Assembly: GCA_905236295.1 (NCBI GenBank)
Contig: CAJOQF010000152.1
Coordinates: 1 to 19,640, forward strand
Length of the DNA: 19,640 nt
Reading direction: 5' to 3'
Origin: an uncultured Eubacterium sp.
GTDB taxonomy: Bacteria > Bacillota > Clostridia > Lachnospirales > Lachnospiraceae
Of the stretch, positions 6,586-15,100 are shown piece by piece (positions within the stretch are counted from its first letter, which is position 1; every line of letters begins with the position of its first letter). The translations under genes were made by a program, and so were the position numbers. The notes beneath the pieces are model-generated. The model searched no databases. It was not told the origin of the DNA and saw only the letters and a list, made by a program, of their open reading frames with translations.

Positions 6586-8265
6586 ATGAAAAAATTTATA
6601 AGATCCAAAAGTGCAGCAAGAAGAGTTCTTATAGTTGACGACGAGATGATAAATCGTGAGATACTTAAGAATATACTTGACAACAGATATAAAGTGGATT
6701 TTGCTGTCAACGGCAAAGAGGCATTAGAGCTGGCGAAAGAGAAGGATTATTCTCTTATTATGCTGGATCTTCTGATGCCGGTTATGGATGGATTCGAGAC
6801 ATTGGAACATCTTAAAGCCGATGAGAGCACCCGTGATATTCCGGTTATTGTAATGACCTCGGAGAAAGATTCCGAGGTGAGATGTATTGAGCTTGGAGCG
6901 ATCGACTTTATTACAAAACCATATGAAATGCCTGAGGTCATATCCGCCAGATGCGATAGGATCATTGAGCTCTTCGAGGACAAGAGCATCATCAATTCCG
7001 CGGAAAAGGATACGGTTACTGAACTTTACAACAAGGAATTCTTCTTCGAGTATATGAAGCGAATGGAGATTCCGAAGGACACGGTCATGGATGTGGCTCT
7101 TTTAAATATCGAGCATTTCCATATGATAAACGAGTTCTATGGCAGAAAAGTCGGAAATGAGGTGCTAAAGGTGCTCGGGCAGGAGATCCTCAATGTCTTA
7201 CAGTCCATAAACGGAATAGCCTGCCGCGCCGAGGCGGATACATTCTATGTGTATTGCAAACAGACTGATAGCTATGATGAGATCGTAAAGGAGATAGAAG
7301 AGGGATTGTACGCGGCGGAGCATATTCCCAATATGCGCATAAGGATGGGCGTATACAAAAATCCGAATGCGGAAGAGGATGTTGAGAAATGGTTTGATCA
7401 TGCAAAGATTGCATGCGATGGCATCAGGGGTGATTATCACAACCATGTTGCACTTTATGACGAGACTCTCTATGAGAAGACCAAGTACAATGAGAGACTT
7501 ATAAACGATATAGACAAGGCGATCGAAAACGAACAGTTCTGTGTCTATTTCCAACCGAAATATTCCGTGGCAGGAGAGACACCGAAGCTTAAAAGTGCCG
7601 AGGCTCTGGTCAGATGGATCCACCCGGAACTCGGATTTATAAGCCCGGGAGATTTCATCCCGCTTTTTGAGCGAAACGGTCTTATCCATAAAATAGACAA
7701 CTATGTCTGGAAAAAGACGGCAAAGCAGATTAGGAGCTGGAAGGATAAATATGGGGTCACGTTGCCGGTTTCCGTTAATGTATCGAGGATAGATATCTAC
7801 GATCCGAAGCTTTTGGAGACCCTTGTATCGATCCTTGAGTCAAATGATCTGACGCCAGGTGAATATATGCTGGAAATTACGGAATCCGCTTACTCGGAGG
7901 ATGCCGACAGACTTATAAATGTCGTTGAAGAACTGCGAAAACGGGGATTTAGGGTCGAGATGGATGATTTCGGAACCGGATATTCGTCTTTGAATATGCT
8001 CACAGAACTCCCGATCGATGTGTTGAAGATGGATATGAAGTTCATCAGAAACATGGAAAAGGACGAAAAGAATCTAAGGATGGTCGAGCTGATCATGGAC
8101 ATAGCCAAATTCCTTGAAGTGCCGGTCGTAGCGGAGGGCGTCGAGGAGGAGTCGCAGCTTATCACTCTGAAAAATATGGGCTGTGAAGTGATCCAGGGAT
8201 ACTATTTTTCAAAACCTGTTTCCGCAGACGAGTTTGAGGATTTCATAAAGGCTGAAATTAATTAA
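6586..8265 (+). CDS. Response regulator: receiver, degenerate GGDEF, active-looking EAL (c-di-GMP phosphodiesterase)
   Basis: The 559-residue protein begins with a receiver domain (about 12-130; Asp18/Asp19, phospho-acceptor Asp61 in MLDLLMP, Lys111). A GGDEF-like domain follows (about 141-290) in which the signature is lost: residues around 214-220 read RAEADTF, so cyclase activity is not expected. The EAL domain (about 305-555) keeps the catalytic set: Glu339 in EAL, Asn398, Glu430, Asp460/Asp461 in MDDFGTG, Lys481, Glu517 and Gln537. It should hydrolyse cyclic di-GMP, gated by phosphorylation of the receiver. ATG 6586 has AGGAG eight bases upstream; the gene lies 28 bases after the histidine kinase and 11 before the Hpt gene. 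There is no DNA-binding domain, so output is through the second messenger or protein contact. Confidence 0.92.
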   Translation: MKKFIRSKSAARRVLIVDDEMINREILKNILDNRYKVDFAVNGKEALELAKEKDYSLIMLDLLMPVMDGFETLEHLKADESTRDIPVIVMTSEKDSEVRCIELGAIDFITKPYEMPEVISARCDRIIELFEDKSIINSAEKDTVTELYNKEFFFEYMKRMEIPKDTVMDVALLNIEHFHMINEFYGRKVGNEVLKVLGQEILNVLQSINGIACRAEADTFYVYCKQTDSYDEIVKEIEEGLYAAEHIPNMRIRMGVYKNPNAEEDVEKWFDHAKIACDGIRGDYHNHVALYDETLYEKTKYNERLINDIDKAIENEQFCVYFQPKYSVAGETPKLKSAEALVRWIHPELGFISPGDFIPLFERNGLIHKIDNYVWKKTAKQIRSWKDKYGVTLPVSVNVSRIDIYDPKLLETLVSILESNDLTPGEYMLEITESAYSEDADRLINVVEELRKRGFRVEMDDFGTGYSSLNMLTELPIDVLKMDMKFIRNMEKDEKNLRMVELIMDIAKFLEVPVVAEGVEEESQLITLKNMGCEVIQGYYFSKPVSADEFEDFIKAEIN

Positions 8266-8276
8266 AGGAGATTATC

Positions 8277-8615
8277 ATGGCAACGATAGAACAGTTAAAA
8301 GAATTCGGTGTTGACGTAGATGAGGGCTTAAAGAGATGTATGAACAATGAGGCGTTATTTATACGGCTTATATCCACCATCCCTACGGAAACAAATTTTG
8401 ACACATTGAAAAACGCTGTAGAATCGCAGGATCTGAACAAAGCCTTTGAGGCAGCTCATGCTCTTAAGGGAGTGCTTGGCAATCTTTCCATAACACCTCT
8501 TTTTAAAGCCGCTTCGGAGCTTACCGAATATCTCAGAGGAGATGTCGATGAGAGATATAGGGAGAGTTTTGACGAATTGATGAAACTTAAGGATGATTTT
8601 GCCCTGCTTTTTTAA
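8277..8615 (+). CDS. Stand-alone histidine phosphotransfer (Hpt) protein
   Basis: This 112-residue soluble protein is an Hpt-domain protein: a helical bundle with the phospho-accepting His61 in AAHALKGVLGN, followed by a leucine-rich helix as in the family. It shuttles phosphate between receiver domains. Its position directly after a hybrid kinase (receiver Asp508) and a response regulator (receiver Asp61) suggests it carries phosphate from the first receiver to the second, completing a His-Asp-His-Asp relay (inference from order and domain content). ATG 8277 has AAAGGAG six bases upstream. No terminator hairpin is seen before the tRNA promoter that follows. Confidence 0.88.
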   Translation: MATIEQLKEFGVDVDEGLKRCMNNEALFIRLISTIPTETNFDTLKNAVESQDLNKAFEAAHALKGVLGNLSITPLFKAASELTEYLRGDVDERYRESFDELMKLKDDFALLF

Positions 8616-8653
8616 AGAATAATCAAAAAAAGGTGTACTTAAAGCTCAAAATA

Positions 8654-8662
8654 TGCTATAAT
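8654..8662 (+). promoter_or_regulatory. Extended -10 promoter for tRNA-Arg and downstream genes
   Basis: TGCTATAAT at 8654-8662 is a perfect TATAAT with the TG dinucleotide of an extended -10 element. The -35 region at the right spacing (TGTACT, 8634-8639) is poor, consistent with an extended -10 promoter. Transcription would begin near 8669, about 25 bases before the tRNA. Confidence 0.7.
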
Positions 8663-8677
8663 CTATAGTCTGTGTAG

Positions 8678-8695
8678 GCAAATATGATTATTTGC
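8678..8695 (+). repeat. Perfect hairpin overlapping the 5' end of tRNA-Arg
   Basis: GCAAATA (8678-8684), a four-base loop and TATTTGC (8689-8695) form a perfect 7-bp hairpin in the precursor leader. Its last two bases are the first two bases of the mature tRNA, so it competes with the acceptor stem. Confidence 0.65.
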
Positions 8696-8765
8696 ATCCG
8701 TAGGCCAATGGATAGACCGCAGGACTCCGACTCCTGAACTGTGGGTTCGATTCCCGCCGGGTGCA
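8694..8765 (+). tRNA. tRNA-Arg (anticodon CCG)
   Basis: A full cloverleaf of 72 nt folds from the sequence. The acceptor stem GCATCCG pairs with CGGGTGC with one G-U pair. The anticodon stem CAGGA/TCCTG carries loop CTCCGAC, giving anticodon CCG, which reads the Arg codon CGG. The T arm is GTGGG-TTCGATT-CCCGC. The 3' CCA is not encoded and must be added. The D stem GGCC/GACC has a C-A mismatch at 12-23 where many relatives have a U-A pair. An SH3b-protein gene starts 37 bases downstream without an intervening terminator, so the two may share a transcript. Confidence 0.95.
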
Positions 8766-8801
8766 TATTTATATTAATATTGAACAATAAGGAGCAATTT
8801 T

Positions 8802-9974
8802 ATGGATAACAAGAAGAAGGATATTGTAATTGAGTTAAACCTGAGCGAGTACCTGCATCATCATAGATTTCGAATAGTACAGGGGGGAGTACTTGCCCTG
8901 TTTTTGATAGTTCTTGCAGGAGCATGTTCTGTGGGATCAAACAAGAATGATGCCACCGAAGGCTATGCTTCATCTGATATCGTGCAGACTGAAGATGTCG
9001 GCACTTTGAGTGATGTGAAGAAAGAGTATGAGGAGGTTTCTGAGACAGATGTAATAACAGATCTCCTTACAAAATACTACGTAGCATATGCAAAGAATGA
9101 CATTGAGACTCTTGAGACGATATGCTATCCGATCTCTGATGCTGAGAAGGGCTATATAAAAGTTATCGCAAAATATGCAGAGTCTTACGATGACGTAAAG
9201 GTTTACACAAAGAAGGGATATGAGGAGAACTCATACTTCGTATCTGTTGTATATGATGTAAAATACAAAGATGTAAAGACAAAGGCTCCGGGAATGGATT
9301 TCTACTATGTATGTACGGACGACAATGGCAATCTTTACATCAACAATGCTTACAGTACCTTCAACACGACCATGAAGGAGTATGAGGACGATCCGAATGT
9401 CACAGCTCTCATACTTGAGTTTGAGAAGACAGATGATGTGATTAAATTACAGAAGCAGGTTCAGGATGCTTATGACGCTGCCATAAAGAAAGACAGTGAC
9501 TTAAAGAATCTTATGAACACCACGCTTCCTAACGCCGTAACCAAGTGGGCTGAGAAGAACGCTGAGGAAGAGAAGGCGAAGGCTGAGGCAGAAGCCAAGG
9601 CTGAAAAGGAGAAAAAGGAAGCCGAGGAAAAGGCAAAAGAGGAAGCTGCTAAGACTGAGAATGAAAATGCGCAGTCAGATACGACCGAAGCAGCCAAGAC
9701 AGAGACAACAGAAGCGACAAAGACTGATGATACAAAGACAGAAAAGACTGAGAAGGAAGAAAAGTTTGTAGCTCCGTTTGAGAGGGGAGACAAGATCAGA
9801 CTTACAGAGTCAGTAAACATCAGAAAGAAGGACAGCAAGAAAGCTGACCGTGTTGGACTTGCATTCTCGGGCGAGTATGTAAAGGTTGTCAAATGTAAAA
9901 AGAACGGTTGGACAAAGGTTAAGTGGAAGGGCAAGAAAGGATATGTCCTCACATCAGTTCTTGAAGAGCAATGA
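8802..9974 (+). CDS. Membrane-anchored protein with C-terminal SH3b domain
   Basis: The 390-residue product has a 26-residue charged N-terminus, one hydrophobic segment (about 27-45), an alpha/beta region (about 82-190) that resembles an NTF2-like fold, a long Ala/Glu/Lys then Thr/Glu/Lys-rich linker (about 250-321) likely forming a charged helix, and a bacterial SH3 domain (about 328-388: VNIRKKDS, then GWTKVKWKGKKGYV). SH3b domains commonly bind cell-wall peptidoglycan, so an envelope location is likely. A Cys at 42 follows LAGA, but Ala rather than Leu at -3 and the long N-terminus make lipoprotein processing uncertain. ATG 8802 has AAGGAG seven bases upstream. Its stop overlaps the start of the pseudouridine synthase gene (ATGA). 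No catalytic motif is seen; the function is not known. Confidence 0.8.
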   Translation: MDNKKKDIVIELNLSEYLHHHRFRIVQGGVLALFLIVLAGACSVGSNKNDATEGYASSDIVQTEDVGTLSDVKKEYEEVSETDVITDLLTKYYVAYAKNDIETLETICYPISDAEKGYIKVIAKYAESYDDVKVYTKKGYEENSYFVSVVYDVKYKDVKTKAPGMDFYYVCTDDNGNLYINNAYSTFNTTMKEYEDDPNVTALILEFEKTDDVIKLQKQVQDAYDAAIKKDSDLKNLMNTTLPNAVTKWAEKNAEEEKAKAEAEAKAEKEKKEAEEKAKEEAAKTENENAQSDTTEAAKTETTEATKTDDTKTEKTEKEEKFVAPFERGDKIRLTESVNIRKKDSKKADRVGLAFSGEYVKVVKCKKNGWTKVKWKGKKGYVLTSVLEEQ

Positions 9975-10693
9975 GAATAAATAAGTATTTAAGCGATAAG
10001 GGAGTTTGTTCCAGGCGCGAAGCCGACAGAAGGATCGAAGCCGGAGACGTTTTGATAAACGGCAGGGTGGCAGTGCTTGGAGATCAGGTAAATGAAGAAG
10101 ATGAGGTGATCTTCTGTAACACGAAGATAGATGAGGGGGATGACAAAGTCATCCTCCTTGTCAATAAACCGGTCGGTGTCGTCTGTACTGAAAATAAACG
10201 CGAGGGACGTATTCTATCCGAGGTCATTGACTATCCGGTCAGGGTCTATCCGGTAGGTCGTCTCGACAAGGATTCCGAGGGACTGATCCTTATGACTAAT
10301 GACGGAAGCATAGTAAACAGGATCATGCGCTCCGGAAATAAGCATGAAAAGGAGTATGTGGTCACTGTTGACAGGGATATTGACGACGGTTTTGTCAGGG
10401 ATATGTCCGGCGGTGTTCCGATACTTGATACAGTCACAAGAAAATGCGTAGTGGAAAAGATCGATAAGCGCACATTTCGCATCATACTTACGCAGGGACT
10501 GAACAGACAGATAAGAAGAATGTGCGAGTATTTCGGATATCGTGTTGTAAAGCTTAAACGGATTCGCATTATGAATCTGAGGCTTGGCGATATCAAGGTT
10601 GGTAGATACAGAGAGATAACGGCAAAAGAGAGGGATGAACTTTTTTCGCTTATTAAGGATTCGTCAGAAGTGACGATAGGAAAAAGAGGTTAA
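9971..10693 (+). CDS. rluF: RluF-like 23S rRNA/tRNA pseudouridine synthase
   Basis: This enzyme of the RsuA/RluB/RluE/RluF family isomerises uridine to pseudouridine in structured RNA. An S4 RNA-binding domain occupies residues 1-50 (MRINKYLSDKGVCSRREADR). The catalytic domain has VNKPVGVVCT at 64-73 and the catalytic Asp99 in GRLDKDSEGL. Segments HEKEYVVTVD, GVPILDTVTRKC and GLNRQIRRMCEYFGY resemble recalled E. coli RluF (23S rRNA U2604) more than RsuA or RluB, so RluF is preferred; target specificity cannot be proven from sequence. At 240 residues it lacks the C-terminal extension of the E. coli enzyme. It starts within the stop codon of the SH3b gene (ATGA overlap) and ends four bases before mutS, so it lies inside a tight operon. 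Confidence 0.85.
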   Translation: MRINKYLSDKGVCSRREADRRIEAGDVLINGRVAVLGDQVNEEDEVIFCNTKIDEGDDKVILLVNKPVGVVCTENKREGRILSEVIDYPVRVYPVGRLDKDSEGLILMTNDGSIVNRIMRSGNKHEKEYVVTVDRDIDDGFVRDMSGGVPILDTVTRKCVVEKIDKRTFRIILTQGLNRQIRRMCEYFGYRVVKLKRIRIMNLRLGDIKVGRYREITAKERDELFSLIKDSSEVTIGKRG

Positions 10694-10697
10694 GATA

Positions 10698-13274
10698 ATG
10701 ACAGATAAGATTTCGCCGATGATGCGTGATTACTTAAAGACAAAAGAGGAATACTCTGATGCTATAGTTTTCTACCGTCTCGGCGATTTTTATGAAATGT
10801 TTTTTGATGATGCAAAGCTTGTATCAGCGGAACTTGAACTTACACTTACGGGAAAGAGCTGTGGGATGGAGGAGCGTGCGCCTATGTGCGGCGTTCCGTA
10901 TCACGCTGCCGAAAACTATATCAACAGGCTGGTAAATAAGGGCTATAAGGTGGCGATCTGCGAGCAGATGGAAGACCCAAAAACAGTCAAAGGTATAGTT
11001 AAAAGAGAGGTAGTGCGCATAGTCACTCCCGGAACGAACCTTAATGACGGGCAGGTTGAAGAGGATGACAACAATTTCATCATGTCCTTGTATCTTAGCG
11101 AGGACGGGATCGGAATTGCCGTATCGGATATTTCCACCGGAGCATTTTTCGTGACGGAGACAACCTCGGTCGTAAAGCTTACGGATGAAATCCTTAAGTA
11201 TTCCCCGAAAGAGATCATAAAAAATGATGACCCGCGCTGGATGGATGTGGACCTTACCCTGATAAACAGGGAGGTTGACGCGCTTGTGTCGGATATAGAG
11301 GATCACTATTTTGAGGAGAGCACCTGCACAAAAATGATTACGAACCAGTTCAAAGCTGCGAATCTTGATGCGCTGGGATTGTCGGATCATACATTCGGTG
11401 TGAGGGCCAGCGGAGCTCTCATAAAATATCTGTATGAGATGCTTAAAAATGAAGCGCCTCAGCTCACCACGATAAAGACCTATGCGGCGGACGGTTCTAT
11501 GGTGCTCGATGCGTTTACCAGGAGAAATCTGGAATTGACGGTTACCATGCGCGACAAGAAAAAGACGGGGTCGCTCTGGTGGGTGCTAGACAAGACTAAG
11601 ACCGCCATGGGCGCGCGCATGTTAAAATCGTTTATAGAACAACCGCTTATAAAGAGGGATGAGATCGTTGCAAGGCAGGATGCGATAGAGGAGTTAAATG
11701 ACAGTCTGATAGACAGGGAGGAACTTCGGGAATATTTATCCGGAATATACGATCTCGAGAGACTGCTTGCAAAGATTTCAATAAAGACCGCAAACCCAAG
11801 AGACCTGCTCGCTTTTAAAAACTCCATAGGATATTTGCCGCATATCAGGGGGATCCTATCTGAGTTCAAATGCAATCTGCTAAAGAACGCTTTTTGCGAC
11901 CTGGATACATTGGATGATATCTATGCGCTGATCGATGCGGCTATCGTTGATGAGCCTCCGATTCAGGTTAAAGAGGGCGGCATAATAAAAACCAGCTACA
12001 ACGAAGAGGTTGAGAAGCTAAAGACAGCAAAGACCAAGGGAACCGACTGGATCAGTGAACTTGAGACGAAGGAGAGGGAGAGAACCGGCATCAAGAATTT
12101 AAAGGTCGGTTTCAACAAGGTGTTCGGCTATTACCTTGAGATCACAAATTCATTTAAGGATATGGCTCCGGATGACTATATCAGAAAGCAGACACTCACA
12201 GGGGCGGAGAGATACATAACACCCGAACTCAAGGAGATCGAGGATACGGTTTTAGGTGCATCGGAGAGATTAAACAACCTTGAGTATGAACTGTTTTGCG
12301 AGCTGAGGGATAAGATAGCAGATGAGGTTAAGCGCATTCAAAACAGCGCAAGACTGATAGCTCTTATCGATTCACTAATATCGCTTTCCGTCATAGCCTC
12401 AGAGAATGCATATGTCAGACCGAATATAAATGAGAATGACCATGTAAAGATAGTCGGGGGCAGACACCCGGTTGTCGAGAAGATGCTGGAGCGCGGTTCA
12501 TTTATTGACAATGACACACTGCTTGACAACGACGACGATATGATAGCCATTATCACAGGACCTAATATGGCAGGTAAATCCACCTATATGAGACAGGTGG
12601 CACTGATTGTTCTGATGGCTCAGATCGGAAGTTTTGTGCCGGCAAAGAGCGCAGACATCTGTATATGCGACCGCATCTTTACCAGGGTCGGAGCCTCCGA
12701 CGATCTCGCCTCGGGACAGTCTACTTTTATGGTTGAGATGAGTGAGGTCGCAAACATACTTAGAAATGCGACAGACAGATCGCTTTTGATACTGGATGAG
12801 ATAGGTCGCGGCACTTCGACATTTGACGGGCTTTCTATCGCCTGGGCGGTTGTGGAGTACATAGAAAAGAATGTAAAAGCCAAGACTCTGTTTGCGACTC
12901 ATTATCATGAGCTTACAGATCTCGAGGGAGTGATAGAGGGAGTAAAGAACTATTGCATCGCCGTAAAGGAAAACGGCGACGATATTATATTCTTAAGAAA
13001 GATCATTCCGGGAGGAGCTGATAAGAGTTACGGTATTCAGGTTGCAAGACTCGCGGGAGTGCCGGGAGATGTCATAGAGCGGGCAAAAAACATTGCCATA
13101 GGTCTTAACTCCATAAGCAATATTTCGATAGAAAATGTCGAGACAACAACAGTGGAAAAACCGGCTGAAAATGAATACGCAGAAATCATAGATGAAATCA
13201 GAAATCTTGACGTTACCAATATGACGCCGATAGAGGCAATTTTGTTTTTGAACAGTATTAAGGATAAACTATGA
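10698..13274 (+). CDS. mutS: DNA mismatch repair protein MutS
   Basis: MutS recognises mismatched bases and small loops and starts repair with MutL. The 858-residue product has full family length. The mismatch-reading motif GDFYEMF places Phe31 and Glu33 in the N-terminal domain. Connector, lever and clamp domains follow, and the C-terminal ABC-type ATPase has Walker A GPNMAGKST (from Gly621), Walker B LLILDEIGRGT (Asp700, Glu701) and the ATHYHEL switch region. All expected catalytic residues are intact. AGAGG at 10685-10689 precedes ATG 10698. The stop overlaps the mutL start by four bases (ATGA), so the two repair partners are probably translated in a coupled way. Confidence 0.98.
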   Translation: MTDKISPMMRDYLKTKEEYSDAIVFYRLGDFYEMFFDDAKLVSAELELTLTGKSCGMEERAPMCGVPYHAAENYINRLVNKGYKVAICEQMEDPKTVKGIVKREVVRIVTPGTNLNDGQVEEDDNNFIMSLYLSEDGIGIAVSDISTGAFFVTETTSVVKLTDEILKYSPKEIIKNDDPRWMDVDLTLINREVDALVSDIEDHYFEESTCTKMITNQFKAANLDALGLSDHTFGVRASGALIKYLYEMLKNEAPQLTTIKTYAADGSMVLDAFTRRNLELTVTMRDKKKTGSLWWVLDKTKTAMGARMLKSFIEQPLIKRDEIVARQDAIEELNDSLIDREELREYLSGIYDLERLLAKISIKTANPRDLLAFKNSIGYLPHIRGILSEFKCNLLKNAFCDLDTLDDIYALIDAAIVDEPPIQVKEGGIIKTSYNEEVEKLKTAKTKGTDWISELETKERERTGIKNLKVGFNKVFGYYLEITNSFKDMAPDDYIRKQTLTGAERYITPELKEIEDTVLGASERLNNLEYELFCELRDKIADEVKRIQNSARLIALIDSLISLSVIASENAYVRPNINENDHVKIVGGRHPVVEKMLERGSFIDNDTLLDNDDDMIAIITGPNMAGKSTYMRQVALIVLMAQIGSFVPAKSADICICDRIFTRVGASDDLASGQSTFMVEMSEVANILRNATDRSLLILDEIGRGTSTFDGLSIAWAVVEYIEKNVKAKTLFATHYHELTDLEGVIEGVKNYCIAVKENGDDIIFLRKIIPGGADKSYGIQVARLAGVPGDVIERAKNIAIGLNSISNISIENVETTTVEKPAENEYAEIIDEIRNLDVTNMTPIEAILFLNSIKDKL

Positions 13275-15100
13275 ATATAGAGGTACTTGACAAACAGACG
13301 ATCGATAAGATTGCCGCAGGTGAGGTTATAGAAAGACCGTCATCTGTAGTAAAAGAGCTCCTTGAAAACTCAATCGATGCTAAAGCAACTGCGATCACTC
13401 TGGAAATAACAAATGGCGGTATTTCCATGATAAGGATTACCGACAATGGCAGCGGCATTGAAAAAGACCAGATCAAGACAGCGTTTCTCAGACATGCGAC
13501 CAGCAAGATAAGAAAGATAGAAGATCTCGATGAACTTGGCTCGCTTGGCTTTCGAGGTGAGGCCTTGTCAAGTATCGCCGCAGTATCGCAGGTGGAGGTC
13601 ATAACAAAGACACACGACGATATTACCGGTGTCAGATTTACCATAGAGGATGGAAGAGATGGGGAGTACGAGGAGATCGGAGCTCCGGCGGGGACTACAT
13701 TTGTGGTCAGAAACCTCTTTTACCATACTCCCGCAAGAAAGAAGTTTTTAAAATCCGCAAAGACTGAGGGCGGATATATAGCTACTCTTGCGGAGAGGAT
13801 AGCCCTGTCGCATCCCGAGGTATCGATCCAGTTTATATCTGATGGGAAGAAACGTTTTCAGACCTCGGGCAACGGGAAGATCATGGACGTGATCTACCAG
13901 GTTTTCGGCAGGGAGGTTTCAAAGAATCTGATCGAGATATCGGAGGAAAACGATTACTTTGCCGTGAAAGGCTATATAGGAAAACCTGTTATTGCAAGGG
14001 GCAACAGGGGCAGCGAGATATTCTTTGTAATGGGCAGATACATAAGGAGTAACCTCCTGTCCAAATCGATCGAGGACGGATATAAGCTGCATCTTATGCA
14101 GAGACAGTTTCCGCTTTGTATCCTCTATTTTGAGTTCAAGTCAAATGTGGATGTAAATGTTCACCCGCAAAAACTCGAGGTGAGATTTACAGATGAAAAG
14201 GAAATATACGAGCACCTTACAAACATCATAAAAGAGGCTTTTCTGACGGATACGCTTATACCGGAGATCCGATTTACGGAGTCGGACAGCGCAAAAAAGA
14301 GGCTCGAGCGTTACAGTAACAGCATTCAGCCGTTTGAGACAAAGCGTTTTGAGAAGGAAGTTAATCCGGCTTCGGATCCTGTTGAGGTGAAGAAAAAAGC
14401 TCCGGAAAAGAGAGTTGATTTCTCCGACATGAGATACAGTATAAAGACGGATACCCCGTATGAGAGAAAATATCCTCATGTCGAACAGCAGATAATCGCC
14501 GATCTGTTGAAGGAGGAGAGAGTATCCGATATTAAGATCATAGGTCAGGTCTTTAACACCTACTGGCTTATACAGTATGAAGATGAGCTCTTTATCATGG
14601 ATCAGCATGCGGCTCACGAGAAGGTCAATTTTGAGAGATTCATGGAACAATACAAAAACAAGGCTGTCATGTCGCAGATGATCAGTCCGCCTATAGTGGT
14701 GGAGCTGTCTGTGAGGGAGGCTGACCTGCTGGAGGAAAACATAGAGGCCTTTAGGGAGATGGGCTTTGAGATAGAAGGATTCGGTGAGCTCACATACAAG
14801 ATCAGCGGAGTGCCTTCGGATCTGTATACGATTGATATCAAGGCGTTGTTTATAACGATACTTGGAGACCTTTCGGAATTTAAGAAGAGAAACGACAGGG
14901 ATGCCGTGGTTGAAAGGATTGCGGAGATTTCCTGCAAAGCTTCGGTTAAAGGCGGACAAAGTCTCTCATTTGCTGAGGCAAAGGAGCTTATAGACAAATT
15001 AATGAAACTGGAGAATCCGTATCAATGCCCACATGGGCGACCGACCATTATCAGGATGTCAAAATATGAACTCGAGAAAAAGTTTAAACGAATCATCTAA
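13271..15100 (+). CDS. mutL: DNA mismatch repair endonuclease MutL
   Basis: MutL couples MutS recognition to strand cutting. The 609-residue product has an N-terminal GHKL ATPase with Glu32 in LLENSIDA, Asp58 in TDNGSGI, HATSKI and GFRGEALSS. The C-terminal dimer domain holds a complete nicking-endonuclease site: DQHA-x2-E-x4-E starting at Asp444, the ISCKASVKGG segment, and CPHGRP at 586-591. This marks it as the endonuclease type used by bacteria without MutH, rather than the inactive E. coli type. A variable charged linker lies at about 335-420. The start ATG overlaps the mutS stop; the 3' end overlaps miaA by 35 bases. Confidence 0.98.
   Translation: MNIEVLDKQTIDKIAAGEVIERPSSVVKELLENSIDAKATAITLEITNGGISMIRITDNGSGIEKDQIKTAFLRHATSKIRKIEDLDELGSLGFRGEALSSIAAVSQVEVITKTHDDITGVRFTIEDGRDGEYEEIGAPAGTTFVVRNLFYHTPARKKFLKSAKTEGGYIATLAERIALSHPEVSIQFISDGKKRFQTSGNGKIMDVIYQVFGREVSKNLIEISEENDYFAVKGYIGKPVIARGNRGSEIFFVMGRYIRSNLLSKSIEDGYKLHLMQRQFPLCILYFEFKSNVDVNVHPQKLEVRFTDEKEIYEHLTNIIKEAFLTDTLIPEIRFTESDSAKKRLERYSNSIQPFETKRFEKEVNPASDPVEVKKKAPEKRVDFSDMRYSIKTDTPYERKYPHVEQQIIADLLKEERVSDIKIIGQVFNTYWLIQYEDELFIMDQHAAHEKVNFERFMEQYKNKAVMSQMISPPIVVELSVREADLLEENIEAFREMGFEIEGFGELTYKISGVPSDLYTIDIKALFITILGDLSEFKKRNDRDAVVERIAEISCKASVKGGQSLSFAEAKELIDKLMKLENPYQCPHGRPTIIRMSKYELEKKFKRII

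Noticed and set aside
14141..14959. 272-codon open frame on the minus strand
   Set aside because: It lies entirely inside mutL, which has complete conserved motifs; no ribosome binding site or recognisable domain on the minus strand.
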